64,000 nucleotides of DNA, taken from positions 124,001 to 188,000 of the forward strand of contig CAZMNY010000003.1 of the NCBI GenBank assembly GCA_964567745.1. Direction: 5' to 3'. The notes below the pieces were generated by a model that was not told where the DNA came from, did no database searches, and saw only the letters and a list, made by a program, of their open reading frames with translations. Both the position numbers and the translations under genes were made by a program. Of this stretch, positions 29,178 through 37,811 are shown in pieces; position 1 is the stretch's first letter; the number at the start of each line of letters is the position of its first letter. The stretch is from CAZMNY01 sp964567745 (GTDB lineage: Bacteria; Planctomycetota; Planctomycetia; Pirellulales; Pirellulaceae).

Positions 29178-30635
29178 ATGAACAGACGACAAAACTCCAT
29201 CGCTCGACGGACATTTCTGGCTCAATCGACAACCGGTTTGGGCGCGGCGGCGCTGGCTTCTTTATTGAATCCGCAATTGACCGCAGCTCCGCCGAATGGA
29301 GAGGCCGAGTCGCCAGGCGTACTCGATCAGCTTCACGTTCGACCTCGTGCGAAGCGAGTCATCTACCTTTTCATGCACGGCGGTCCGTCGCAGATGGAAC
29401 TGTTCGACTACAAGCCGATGCTTGAGAAGATGCATGGGAAAGAGTTGCCCGACTCGGTGCGCGGCGGCCAACGTCTTACGGGCATGACATCGAATCAAAA
29501 GACCAAGCCGATCGTCTCGCCTCAGCAGTTTCGCTTTAAGCAACACGGCGAAAGCGGCGCATGGGTCAGCGATCTGATGCCGCACCTTGCTCGGGTCGCC
29601 GACAAGATTTGTTTTGTTAAAGCGCTTAACACCGAAGCGATCAATCACGATCCCGCAGTCACATTGTTGCAGACTGGGCACCAGCAACCGGGTCGGCCTA
29701 GCTTTGGCTCGTGGGCCAGCTATGGCATCGGCAGCGAGAACGCGGACTTGCCAGCGTTCACCGTGTTGATCTCGCAAGGCAGCGCGGCACGGCCCGCCGA
29801 TCCGCTCTATGCGAGGTTGTGGGGTTCTGGCTTCCTTCCCTCGAGCCATCAAGGCGTCAATTTTCGTCAAAGCGACGATCCCGTGTTGTACCTTTCCGAT
29901 CCGCCAGGCATCGACGTCGGCACGAGACGGCGCATGCTCGACGGACTCGCTGCACTGAATCGCAAGACGCTCGAAACCTATGGCGATCCCGAGATTGAAA
30001 CCCGCATCAAACAATACGAGTTGGCCCACCGCATGCAGACATCGGTTCCGGAACTCGCCGACCTCGGCGACGAGACGGAGAAGACGTTCGAACTGTACGG
30101 CGAAGACTCGAGGCGGCCGGGGACTTTCGCCGCCAATTGTTTGCTCGCGCGTCGTCTGGCGGAACGTGGAGTACGATTTATCCAGCTCTACCATCGCGGC
30201 TGGGATCAACATTACAACTTGCCGAGCGACATTCGCTTACAAAGCCGCGATGTCGATCAACCCTGCGCCGCATTGATCGCGGATTTGGAGCAGCGAGGTC
30301 TGCTCGACGAAACGCTGATTGTTTGGGGCGGCGAGTTTGGACGAACCGTGTACAGTCAGGGCAAGCTGAGCAGCACCGATTACGGGCGCGACCACCACGG
30401 CCGCTGCTTTTCTGTTTGGCTCGCCGGCGGCGGCGTTAAGGGCGGAGTCAGTTTCGGCCGCACCGACGACCTCTGCTTCAACGTCGCCGAAGACCCAGTG
30501 CACGTTCACGACCTAAACGCCACTATGCTCCACTGCCTTGGCGTCGACCATGAACGATTGACATTCCCATTCCAAGGCAGAGATTACCGACTAACCGACG
30601 TTCACGGCAAAGTCGTCAAGTCGATCTTGAGGTGA
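29178..30635 (+). CDS. DUF1501 family protein, Tat-exported
   Basis: A 485-residue partner of the LamG-containing PSD1 gene. The Tat box [14 protein letters not shown] (about residues 9-22) leads a hydrophobic stretch. The conserved blocks are [71 protein letters not shown] and [19 protein letters not shown], in the same order as the DUF1501 proteins at 9538 and 15458. Expected to fold like alkaline phosphatase or sulfatase with a divalent metal site; activity unknown. ATG 29178 is the natural start at the Tat leader. It ends a three-gene run (cpdA-like, PSD1, DUF1501) on the plus strand. Confidence 0.93.
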   Translation: MNRRQNSIARRTFLAQSTTGLGAAALASLLNPQLTAAPPNGEAESPGVLDQLHVRPRAKRVIYLFMHGGPSQMELFDYKPMLEKMHGKELPDSVRGGQRLTGMTSNQKTKPIVSPQQFRFKQHGESGAWVSDLMPHLARVADKICFVKALNTEAINHDPAVTLLQTGHQQPGRPSFGSWASYGIGSENADLPAFTVLISQGSAARPADPLYARLWGSGFLPSSHQGVNFRQSDDPVLYLSDPPGIDVGTRRRMLDGLAALNRKTLETYGDPEIETRIKQYELAHRMQTSVPELADLGDETEKTFELYGEDSRRPGTFAANCLLARRLAERGVRFIQLYHRGWDQHYNLPSDIRLQSRDVDQPCAALIADLEQRGLLDETLIVWGGEFGRTVYSQGKLSSTDYGRDHHGRCFSVWLAGGGVKGGVSFGRTDDLCFNVAEDPVHVHDLNATMLHCLGVDHERLTFPFQGRDYRLTDVHGKVVKSILR

Positions 30636-31199
30636 CTAGTTGCTACGCGGCCCCCACGGACGCCAACCCCACTCGCTCCCCAACGCTTGAGGTTCCACAG
30701 CATTCAATCCTAGAAGGTGGAGCGTCCGGAAGTCTAGGATTAGCCGTCAATGCGGCATGGGCGGAAATCCGTGACGCTCCACTGCTTGTTATCAAAGCAG
30801 CATGATTCGCGACGCGGCCTTGTGTTCCAGCCAGTCCCAGTTCAAGGCCCATGAAAGACCACCACTGAGCCTGGCTGCACAAAGCCGAAGACGCAGGGGT
30901 AATCTATAAGGGCGTTGCCCGTGGGCTACGTTGAGGTAGGCCGCCCTGCCAACAGGTGCGCGGGGCGACGCGAATAGTCACACAAGACCCTCACGAGCTT
31001 GGAGATCGTGGGGGTCTGTGGATAGGGGAGGCCTGGCGGCGTGTTTAGCTGTTCAACGCAAGGAAGTTCTCTCGTGATGGGCTTCCAGCCACGGCCTCGA
31101 CACAAGTCGCGCCGAGCCAAGGCGCCGAAACATGTGATTCCGAGTGGGGTTCTTATCATTAGCCGATCTAGAGCCCGTTTCGAATTCAAAGGCCCCGCG
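30636..31199. other. Gene-free region with overlapping inverted repeats, possible structured RNA
   Basis: No credible gene is seen. The left part holds two strong inverted repeats that cannot form together: AATCCTAGA (30706-30714) with TCTAGGATT (30733-30741), and a 14-bp arm at 30717-30730 with its partner at 30768-30782 (one bulge), whose left arm is the loop of the first hairpin. A third hairpin (CTGCTT...AAGCAG, about 30783-30801) follows at once. Further right, GGGCGTTGCCCGTGGGCTACG (30911-30931) resembles short palindromic elements seen often between planctomycete genes. This could be a decayed mobile repeat or an RNA with alternative folds; strand and transcription are unknown. Confidence 0.45.
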
Positions 31200-31631
31200 A
31201 TGCCTCTTCATTTGCGTCAAGTGGCGAACGTCAAATGCGTCGCGTCAATCGGCGTCATGCTGGGCGGAATGGTCGGTCTTTACAATCAGCGAATCCCTTA
31301 CACCTCGTACGCTGAAGCCGCCGAGTGTCAGATGGAATTGTTTGGGGCAAGTCTTGAGGTCTACGAATTGGACACCGGTAGGTTCCCACGCACGTCGGAA
31401 GGAATGGGCGCGTTGATTGTTCGGCCAGTTGGCTGCCGAAATTGGCACGGGCCTTATTTGGACGATCGATTGCCGCTTGACCCCTGGCAAGTGCCCTACG
31501 AATACCAGTCTGATGGATTTGTCCTTCAAATAAGATCATCGGGGTCTGATCGAGTTCTTGGAAGCAAGACGACATCTGCTTCTCCAAGCGAGAGTCGTCG
31601 CTACGGCGATTTCGAAAGAGCGAGTCGGTGA
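31200..31631 (+). CDS. GspG-like (type II secretion pseudopilin) C-terminal domain protein without prepilin leader
   Basis: A 143-residue protein carrying the globular part of the major pseudopilin GspG: ECQMELFGASLEVYELDTGRFPRTSEGMGAL followed by NWHGPYLDDRLPLDPWQVPYEY and SSGSDRVLG, matching the family pattern of LDTGRYPT, GPYL, DPWG-PY-Y and SxGxDG-GT. The usual N-terminal GFTLIELLVV prepilin helix is absent; instead residues 10-30 form an ordinary hydrophobic segment (CVASIGVMLGGMVGLY). The Ca2+-binding Asp-rich tail is also degenerate. It is therefore unlikely to be assembled like a normal pseudopilin and may be a membrane-anchored relative. I use ATG 31200; the frame extends further upstream into gene-free DNA. 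No other secretion gene is nearby. Confidence 0.72.
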   Translation: MPLHLRQVANVKCVASIGVMLGGMVGLYNQRIPYTSYAEAAECQMELFGASLEVYELDTGRFPRTSEGMGALIVRPVGCRNWHGPYLDDRLPLDPWQVPYEYQSDGFVLQIRSSGSDRVLGSKTTSASPSESRRYGDFERASR

Positions 31632-31769
31632 CGTCTAGATAGCTCTTTCGCGCCCCCCACTGAGATTAGGAATTCAGCCGCGCAACTTCTTCCGTGACTA
31701 GGATTCCCGCCGCCGTTGTCTTGCAAGTGCGTCTAACCGCTGCCTTGCCTGCGGCGACGGGTTAAACGA

Positions 31770-31904
31770 TGCGGATGTGTTGGCTTACTCCTCGCCGGCC
31801 CGCTCGGCGCTGAGGATCGAGTCGATTACGTGAAACAAATCAAGCCGATTTTGGCCGAGAAATGCTATTCGTGCCACGGCGCGTTGAAGCAAGAAGCGGA
31901 ATTG
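31770..31904 (+). pseudogene. 5' fragment of a PSD1-type gene (PSCyt1 remnant)
   Basis: One frame encodes a signal-peptide-like CVGLLLAGPLGAED followed by VDYVKQIKPILAEKCYSCHGALKQEAEL, exactly the start of a PSCyt1 domain with its CxxCH motif (DNA about 31860-31874). The similarity stops after about 31904, where unrelated sequence with a short tandem repeat takes over. The natural ATG positions (31769, 31775) are out of frame with this stretch, so the start codon is also lost. It is a deletion relic of a sixth PSD gene. It lies just upstream of the intact PSD-type gene at 32228, suggesting that these genes duplicate and decay in this region. Confidence 0.8.
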
Positions 31905-31954
31905 ACGATTCAATTTCGACTGGCCTTTTCCATTCGATTAGGCGGGTCGCACGA

Positions 31955-31982
31955 GAATGCCAACGCGAATGCCAACGCGAAT
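31955..31982. repeat. Short tandem repeat, 12-bp unit GAATGCCAACGC, 2.3 copies
   Basis: Two perfect copies of GAATGCCAACGC and a partial third lie just past the point where the PSD1 fragment loses similarity. The rest of 31905-32227 contains no gene that I can support; it must hold the promoter of the PSD gene that starts at 32228. Confidence 0.7.
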
Positions 31983-32227
31983 TCTAGCACGCGAATTATC
32001 CGATTTCCGATAGCCCTGATTGTACATCGAATCAGTCCGCCACAGCGTCTGCGATAACGAGAAAGTCTGGCATTTAGGCGCAGTCGTACTCGGTCGATTG
32101 CAACATGTTCGCGGCCCCTCTTGGTATCATTGGCGTAGCGTCGCCATTCGTTCCGCGAAAGAGGCGTGAAACACGACACACGCGTCACTTTTGAAGAACG
32201 AAAGCCGACGCTTGCAAGGAGAATCCA

Positions 32228-35200
32228 TTGCCTTCTGCGACTCGACTTGTCATCGTCATCAGTACGATTCTTCTCGCGCTGTCTGCGAGTGCCCAAGCGC
32301 AAGTTGACTCGGGCCCTGCCGCGCTCGCCAAGTCATACCGAAGCGATATTCGCCCGCTGTTGAAAGCGTTTTGTTTTGAATGCCATGCCGGAGACAGAAC
32401 GGAAGCGGACATCGATCTCTCTGCGTTTGTAACCTCCGCCGACGCAACGAAGCAGATCGAAGTTTGGCTGAAAATTCGTGAAGTGCTCAACACGAATCAG
32501 ATGCCGCCGAAAGACGCCAAACGCCCTTCGGGCGAACAGCACGGCAAGCTAAAACAATGGACTCGACGTTTTCTCACTGCTGAAGCCGCGGCAAGAGCCG
32601 GTGATCCTGGGCCGGTTGTCCTCAGACGACTAAGCAACGCCGAATACAACTATACGATTAGAGACCTGACCGGAGTCGCATCGCTCGAGCCGACGAGGGA
32701 GTTTCCAATCGATGGAGCAGCTGGTGAAGGCTTCACGAATACGGGGAACGCCCAAGCGATGTCGCCGTCGCTGCTAGGCAAGTACCTTGAAGCGGCTAAA
32801 GGCATCGCGACTCACGCCGTACTGGCGCCGGGCGGCATCGAGTTTTCTCGTCACACGACGCGTCGCGATCACACAAACGAACGGCTGGCGCGAATTCAAT
32901 CGTTCTACCGACGCTTTACGGCAGGCAACCGAATCGCTGATGTGAACTTGCCCGGCGTTCGATTCACCACGAAACAAGAGGGGCTGCTTCCAGTCAAACA
33001 ATATCTCGATGCGTTATTACAGAATCGCGAGGCGATTGCGAACGGCGAAATGACATTGAGCGACGTCGCGAGCGAGGAACGATTGAACTCGCGCTACCTG
33101 ACGACTCTATGGACAGCGTTGAATGGCGAGCCGCGGCCCGACACGATGGGTCCCCTGAACCAGTTGAAGCAATCTTGGCGAGCTGCCAAGAAAAATGATG
33201 CCGGTAAACTGACTGCCGAAATCGATCGCTGGCGCAACGTGCTTTGGAAATTCAATTCGATCGGTCAATTTGGAAAACAAGGCGGCCCGCAAGCGTGGAT
33301 GGAGGGAGTCGATCGCATTGTCGACAGCACGCAAATTCAGCTCGATTTGGCCGGCCCGAGCCAAAAGGGCGACGTCACTTTCTTCTTGGCAGCCAGCGGC
33401 GCGGGTGACGGCTCCGATAGTGACTTCGCGATTTGGGACAACGCCAGGATCGAATTCAAACCTCGCGAAGGCAAACCGACTCGGCGGCCAATTCCGCTGC
33501 ACGATATCAGAGCGACAACGAGCCGGACACGAGCCGCGGTGTCGTTCGAGACGAGACGAACTGCCGACTACTTGAATGCGGTTGCGGAGCTTCACCAGTC
33601 GACGAAGAAGATCGACGAGTTTGCGAAGCAGCGGAAGCTCGATGCTCGATTGCTTCAAAGATGGGCTCGATTTGTCGATATGAAATTCAAATCGAAGCGT
33701 GAGATCAGCGGCCATCTACGCAACCGGATCACCCGCTCGCATGGCAAGGAATCGATCAACGGTTGGGGCGAGTCGCTGACGCCAAGCCTGTTGTCGAATC
33801 GATCCAACGAACCGGTGTCGTTTCTCACGTTGACGATTCCCGCGCGCAGCGTGGTCGTCCACCCCACGCCCACGCGTGAATCGGTTGTCGCCTGGAGAAG
33901 CCCGCTCGACGGCAAGTTCACAATCAAAGGACTCGTCGCCGACGCCGACGACAAGTGCGGCAACGGCGCGTCGTGGCGGCTTGAATTGCTCAACACGGCG
34001 GGCCGCATGCTGTTGGCGGGCGGCTCAATTGATAACGGCCGCAAGGAATCATTTTCCGTTGCTGACTCGATCGAAATCGAGCAACATGATGTCGTCCTGT
34101 TGATGATCAACGCTCGCAACAAAAGTCACGTCTGCGACACCACCCACGTTGAGTTGTCGATCTCGGAAGAGAGTGGCAAAAAGCGCACATGGGGCCTCGC
34201 CAAGGACTGCGTCGACCGAGTGCTACAGGCGAATCCGCTCGCAGATTCGTATGGCAACGAAGAGACTTGGCATTTCTGCGCGACAGCGGATAACGCCGGT
34301 CCGAAGCCGACTATCGCGGCCGGATCGACGCTCGCTCGTTGGAGGTCTTCGGCCTTGAAAGGGGCCGGAAAACAAAGCAAACAGTTAGCACTCGCAGTTC
34401 AGACGCTACTCACAACTCAAGACCCCCAAGAGCTCTCCGAATCGGATCGCGAGTTGCGCCGGCAGTTGCTCGATTGGTCAGGGCCGCTGAATTGGCTGGC
34501 GGTGGAAACAAACGAATCGAACATCGAACGCGGAGACGAGTATACGGAATACGGCGTCGACCCGGCTCGGTTCGGCCGACATCCCAAAGACGCCGACGGC
34601 GCTCCGGTCGGCACCGCAAGTCTGTGCGTCAAAGCACCAAACGTGTTGCGAATCAAACTCCCCGCCGAACTGGCAAGGAACGCTCAATTCGTCGCTACGG
34701 GTAGGCTGCACCGAGAAACTGGCGCGGAAGGTAGCGTTCAGATGCGAGCGTTGCGGTCGAGGCCGACGAGTGGCGCGGTTTACCCGACCGATCCTTTCAT
34801 CGCCTCTGAGAATAGCGGCGCCCACCATCGAATCGAGTCTTCGCTCGACGCTTTTCGAAATCTATTTCCGGCCGCGCTCTGCTATGCCCGGATCGTGCCG
34901 GTCGATGAAGTCGTTACGCTGACGCTCTTCTTCCGCGAAGACCACACGCTGCAAACGCTCATGCTCAGTCCGGATGAAATTGCCGAGCTCGACGACCTGT
35001 GGGACGACCTGTTTTATGTTAGCCGCGAGCCGATCGCGTTGACGGTTGCCTATGAACAGCTCGTCGAATTCGCCACTCAAGATCGCCCCGACCTCGTCAA
35101 GTCGCTCGCGCCATTGCGCCAGCCGATCAACAATCGCGCAGACAAGTTTCGCAAGCGGCTCGTTGACACTGAGCCACGGCATCTTGCAGCCGTGATCGAA

Positions 35201-36409
35201 TTTGCGGATCGCGCCTGGCGACGACCGCTATGCGATTCTGAGCGGGCGAACATTCGAATGTTCTATCGCCAACTTAGGCGAGACAAGATTTCTCATGAAA
35301 TGGCTATCCAATTGTCGATCGCCCGCGTGCTGACATCGCCGTCGTTTCTCTACCGACAAGAAGAGGCGCCGGAAGGCCGTCTCGCAGCGACGGTAAGCAA
35401 TGCGGAAATCGCCAACCGACTCAGTTTCTTTCTCTGGTCATCGATGCCCGACGCGAAGTTGCGCGAGATCGCTGAGGCAGGCGACTTGAAGGAAACCGAA
35501 GAACTGAAGCGGCAGACAAGTCGCATGCTGAGCGACCCGCGGACAAGGCGACTTGCCATTCAATTCGCATGTCAGTGGCTGCATCTTCGCGACTTTGATC
35601 GCAACGACAATAAGAACGAAGAGCTCTACCCCGAGTTCGTTTCGATCCGCTCCGACATGTATGAAGAGACCGTACGGTTCTTTGAAGATTTGTTCCGAAA
35701 CGATGGTTCGATCCTCGACTTGCTCGACGCCGACCATACGTTTGTGAACGGCGAGATGGCGAAACACTACGGTCTAACTGGAATCAGCGGTCCTGAATGG
35801 CGACGGGTTGAAGGAGTTCGCGAGAAACAGCGAGGCGGAATCTTGACGATGGCAACGCTGTTGGCGAGCCAATCCGGGGCGTCTCGCACGAGTCCGATTC
35901 TTCGAGGCAACTGGATATCGGAGACGCTGCTCGGAGAACGACTTCCGCGCCCGCCGGCCAATGTGCCTCAGCTGCCAGAGAAACTACCATCAGGCTTGAC
36001 CGCGCGACAACTCATCGAGCGCCACAGTGCGGTGCCCGGTTGCGCGACGTGCCACGACCGAATCGACCCGCTCGGGTTTGCTTTAGAGCAATACGACGCG
36101 ATCGGCCGTTTGCGCCCCGAGCGGGCCGACACGAAGACGAAACTCTTCGATGGCACTGTCGTCGACGGCGCAAACGAATTGAGAAACTACTTGGTGAATC
36201 GGCGAAGAGATGATGTCGTGCGTCAGTTCTGCCGAAAACTGCTGGGGTTTGCACTCGGTCGTGAGGTCCAGCTCTCGGACGAGCTGTTGCTTGACGAGAT
36301 GGCGGGTACACTAAAGGCAAATCAGTTTCGCTTTTCCGTCGCGGTTGAGGCGATTGTGACGAGCCGACAATTCCGCGATATCCGAGGTCGTGACGCGGCA
36401 ATGGACTGA
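32228..36409 (+). CDS. Large PSD-type cytochrome protein (PSCyt1, DUF1587, DUF1592, DUF1588, DUF1585)
   Basis: A 1393-residue exported protein of the second PSD architecture. It starts with TTG 32228, supported by AAGGAGA five bases upstream and by the perfect Sec signal that follows (residues 1-24). C49-F-E-C-H opens the first cytochrome-like domain; LRRLSNAEYNYTIRDLTGV (about 131-149) is DUF1587 (PSD3). A long central region of about 600 residues carries beta-rich, poorly conserved sequence. The C-terminal third has the DUF1595/DUF1592 helices (FADRAWRRPLCDSE; NRLSFFLWSSMPD; LYPEFVSIRSDMYEETVRFFEDLFRNDGSILDLLDAD), DUF1588 with C1272-A-T-C-H-DRIDPLGFALE, and DUF1585 (FCRKLLGFALGREVQLSD). The DUF1552 partner follows 70 bases later. 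Function unknown; surface or periplasmic redox role inferred. Confidence 0.92.
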   Translation: MPSATRLVIVISTILLALSASAQAQVDSGPAALAKSYRSDIRPLLKAFCFECHAGDRTEADIDLSAFVTSADATKQIEVWLKIREVLNTNQMPPKDAKRPSGEQHGKLKQWTRRFLTAEAAARAGDPGPVVLRRLSNAEYNYTIRDLTGVASLEPTREFPIDGAAGEGFTNTGNAQAMSPSLLGKYLEAAKGIATHAVLAPGGIEFSRHTTRRDHTNERLARIQSFYRRFTAGNRIADVNLPGVRFTTKQEGLLPVKQYLDALLQNREAIANGEMTLSDVASEERLNSRYLTTLWTALNGEPRPDTMGPLNQLKQSWRAAKKNDAGKLTAEIDRWRNVLWKFNSIGQFGKQGGPQAWMEGVDRIVDSTQIQLDLAGPSQKGDVTFFLAASGAGDGSDSDFAIWDNARIEFKPREGKPTRRPIPLHDIRATTSRTRAAVSFETRRTADYLNAVAELHQSTKKIDEFAKQRKLDARLLQRWARFVDMKFKSKREISGHLRNRITRSHGKESINGWGESLTPSLLSNRSNEPVSFLTLTIPARSVVVHPTPTRESVVAWRSPLDGKFTIKGLVADADDKCGNGASWRLELLNTAGRMLLAGGSIDNGRKESFSVADSIEIEQHDVVLLMINARNKSHVCDTTHVELSISEESGKKRTWGLAKDCVDRVLQANPLADSYGNEETWHFCATADNAGPKPTIAAGSTLARWRSSALKGAGKQSKQLALAVQTLLTTQDPQELSESDRELRRQLLDWSGPLNWLAVETNESNIERGDEYTEYGVDPARFGRHPKDADGAPVGTASLCVKAPNVLRIKLPAELARNAQFVATGRLHRETGAEGSVQMRALRSRPTSGAVYPTDPFIASENSGAHHRIESSLDAFRNLFPAALCYARIVPVDEVVTLTLFFREDHTLQTLMLSPDEIAELDDLWDDLFYVSREPIALTVAYEQLVEFATQDRPDLVKSLAPLRQPINNRADKFRKRLVDTEPRHLAAVIEFADRAWRRPLCDSERANIRMFYRQLRRDKISHEMAIQLSIARVLTSPSFLYRQEEAPEGRLAATVSNAEIANRLSFFLWSSMPDAKLREIAEAGDLKETEELKRQTSRMLSDPRTRRLAIQFACQWLHLRDFDRNDNKNEELYPEFVSIRSDMYEETVRFFEDLFRNDGSILDLLDADHTFVNGEMAKHYGLTGISGPEWRRVEGVREKQRGGILTMATLLASQSGASRTSPILRGNWISETLLGERLPRPPANVPQLPEKLPSGLTARQLIERHSAVPGCATCHDRIDPLGFALEQYDAIGRLRPERADTKTKLFDGTVVDGANELRNYLVNRRRDDVVRQFCRKLLGFALGREVQLSDELLLDEMAGTLKANQFRFSVAVEAIVTSRQFRDIRGRDAAMD

Positions 36410-36479
36410 GTCAACAAATACGGGTTTGGCCAATCGCTGCCGACGCCCGTATTGAGCTTCATTAAGTTGAGGACAGATC

Positions 36480-37781
36480 ATGCGAAATCGCACAATCGAT
36501 CGTCGGACGCTACTGCGTGGCCTCGGCGTCAGCCTCGCGTTGCCCTGGATGGAATCGGCTCGTACTTGGGGCGACGAGGACAAACGGCCCAAGCAAAACC
36601 AAGCGCCGCAGCGAATGGCGGTTCTGTTTGCCGGCTGCGGGTTTCATCGGCACGAGTGGTGGGCTAAAGGCCAAGGTTCCTCAATGGAGCTCGGCAAAGT
36701 TCTCGCGCCGCTAAGTGAGTTCCGTGATCGTCTCACGTTCATCCGCGGCCTCTACAACGCCGAAGCGCTCAAAGGCAACATTCACAGTTCGCAAACGGGA
36801 AACTTGCTTTCCGGCGCGCCGCTTTCGGCGGGCGGAACAATCCGCTCGGGTACTAGCGTTGATCAAGTCGTCGCGCAGACGATTGGCCGGCAAACCAAGT
36901 TGCCAAGTCTGGTGTTGGGCTGCGAGAAAGCCAACCCCACCGTGCACAAGAATTACTCGATGCTCTACAGCTCGCATATTTCCTGGAGCAGCCCGACAGC
37001 GCCGACGCCGCTAGAAGTATATCCCGCCTTGGCTTTCGACCAACTGTTTAAGGATAGCGCCGAGCGGAGCGATAAGAGCGTCCTGGACGCGGTGCTCAGC
37101 GACGCGGCGGACTTTCGGCGTAAAATCAGTAAGCTCGATCAGCGCAAACTCGACGAATACCTCAACTCAGTCCGCGAAGTCGAACGTCGCATCGAGCAGG
37201 CCGGCAGCCGAGGTGAATTGCAGGGCTGGCGACCCACGCTGGCCGAACCGAATATCCCTCGTCCCAAAGACGGATACCCGCAAGACATCGTTGAGCATAT
37301 GCGGTTGATGTGCGATGTCCTCGTGCTCTCGTTTCAGACCGATACGACTCGAGTCTGCACACTCAAGCTGAACAATGATCACGGTACCTTGCGATTCCCC
37401 CATCTGAATGTGGACTACATGATTCACCATCTGCTCTCGCACAGCGATTCGAATGATTGGCTCAAAGTGAATCAGTTCTTCCTCGAACAAATGGCCTACA
37501 TCGCTCGACGCCTCGACGCGATTCAAGAGGGAGAACAAACGGCGCTAGATCACACCACGCTGATGCTCTGCTCAAGCATGCTCAACGGCCATCACGACGC
37601 GACGCAGCTTCCTGTTGTGTTGCTTGGCGGTGATGGCGCCCGGCCCAAACAAGGCCGTAACCTGGATTACATGAAAAACTCCAATCGGCAAATGTGCCGA
37701 CTTTACTTGAGCATGATGAACCGCATGGGAGTGAAACTCGATCGCTTCGGAGATGCGACGAAACCACTCACGGAAATTTAA
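36480..37781 (+). CDS. DUF1552 (HXXSHH) family protein, Tat-exported
   Basis: A 433-residue protein that always accompanies PSD proteins of the DUF1592/DUF1588 type. The Tat box DRRTLLRGLGVSLALPW (residues 7-23) is clear. MAVLFAGCGFHRHEWW, LSEFRDRLTFIRGLYN, HSSQTGNLLSGAP and the SVREVERRIEQA helix are family landmarks. The name-giving HxxSHH motif reads H317-L-L-S-H321-S322, so its last His is replaced by Ser. GAGGA stands eight bases before ATG 36480. Probably co-transcribed with the preceding gene. The fold is related to the DUF1501/alkaline-phosphatase-like proteins; activity unknown. Confidence 0.92.
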   Translation: MRNRTIDRRTLLRGLGVSLALPWMESARTWGDEDKRPKQNQAPQRMAVLFAGCGFHRHEWWAKGQGSSMELGKVLAPLSEFRDRLTFIRGLYNAEALKGNIHSSQTGNLLSGAPLSAGGTIRSGTSVDQVVAQTIGRQTKLPSLVLGCEKANPTVHKNYSMLYSSHISWSSPTAPTPLEVYPALAFDQLFKDSAERSDKSVLDAVLSDAADFRRKISKLDQRKLDEYLNSVREVERRIEQAGSRGELQGWRPTLAEPNIPRPKDGYPQDIVEHMRLMCDVLVLSFQTDTTRVCTLKLNNDHGTLRFPHLNVDYMIHHLLSHSDSNDWLKVNQFFLEQMAYIARRLDAIQEGEQTALDHTTLMLCSSMLNGHHDATQLPVVLLGGDGARPKQGRNLDYMKNSNRQMCRLYLSMMNRMGVKLDRFGDATKPLTEI

Positions 37782-37811
37782 GATCAAAGAATAAGAATTG
37801 AGATTGCAACT

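Noticed and set aside
29262..30212. Minus-strand 316-codon frame opposite the DUF1501 gene
   Set aside because: Same reason: the plus strand has an unmistakable Tat leader and DUF1501 blocks; the antisense translation has no domain-like features.
30930..31190. RNase P RNA, tmRNA or SRP RNA in the gene-free region 30636-31199
   Set aside because: Structured and GC-rich, but none of the conserved core segments of these RNAs could be found on either strand.
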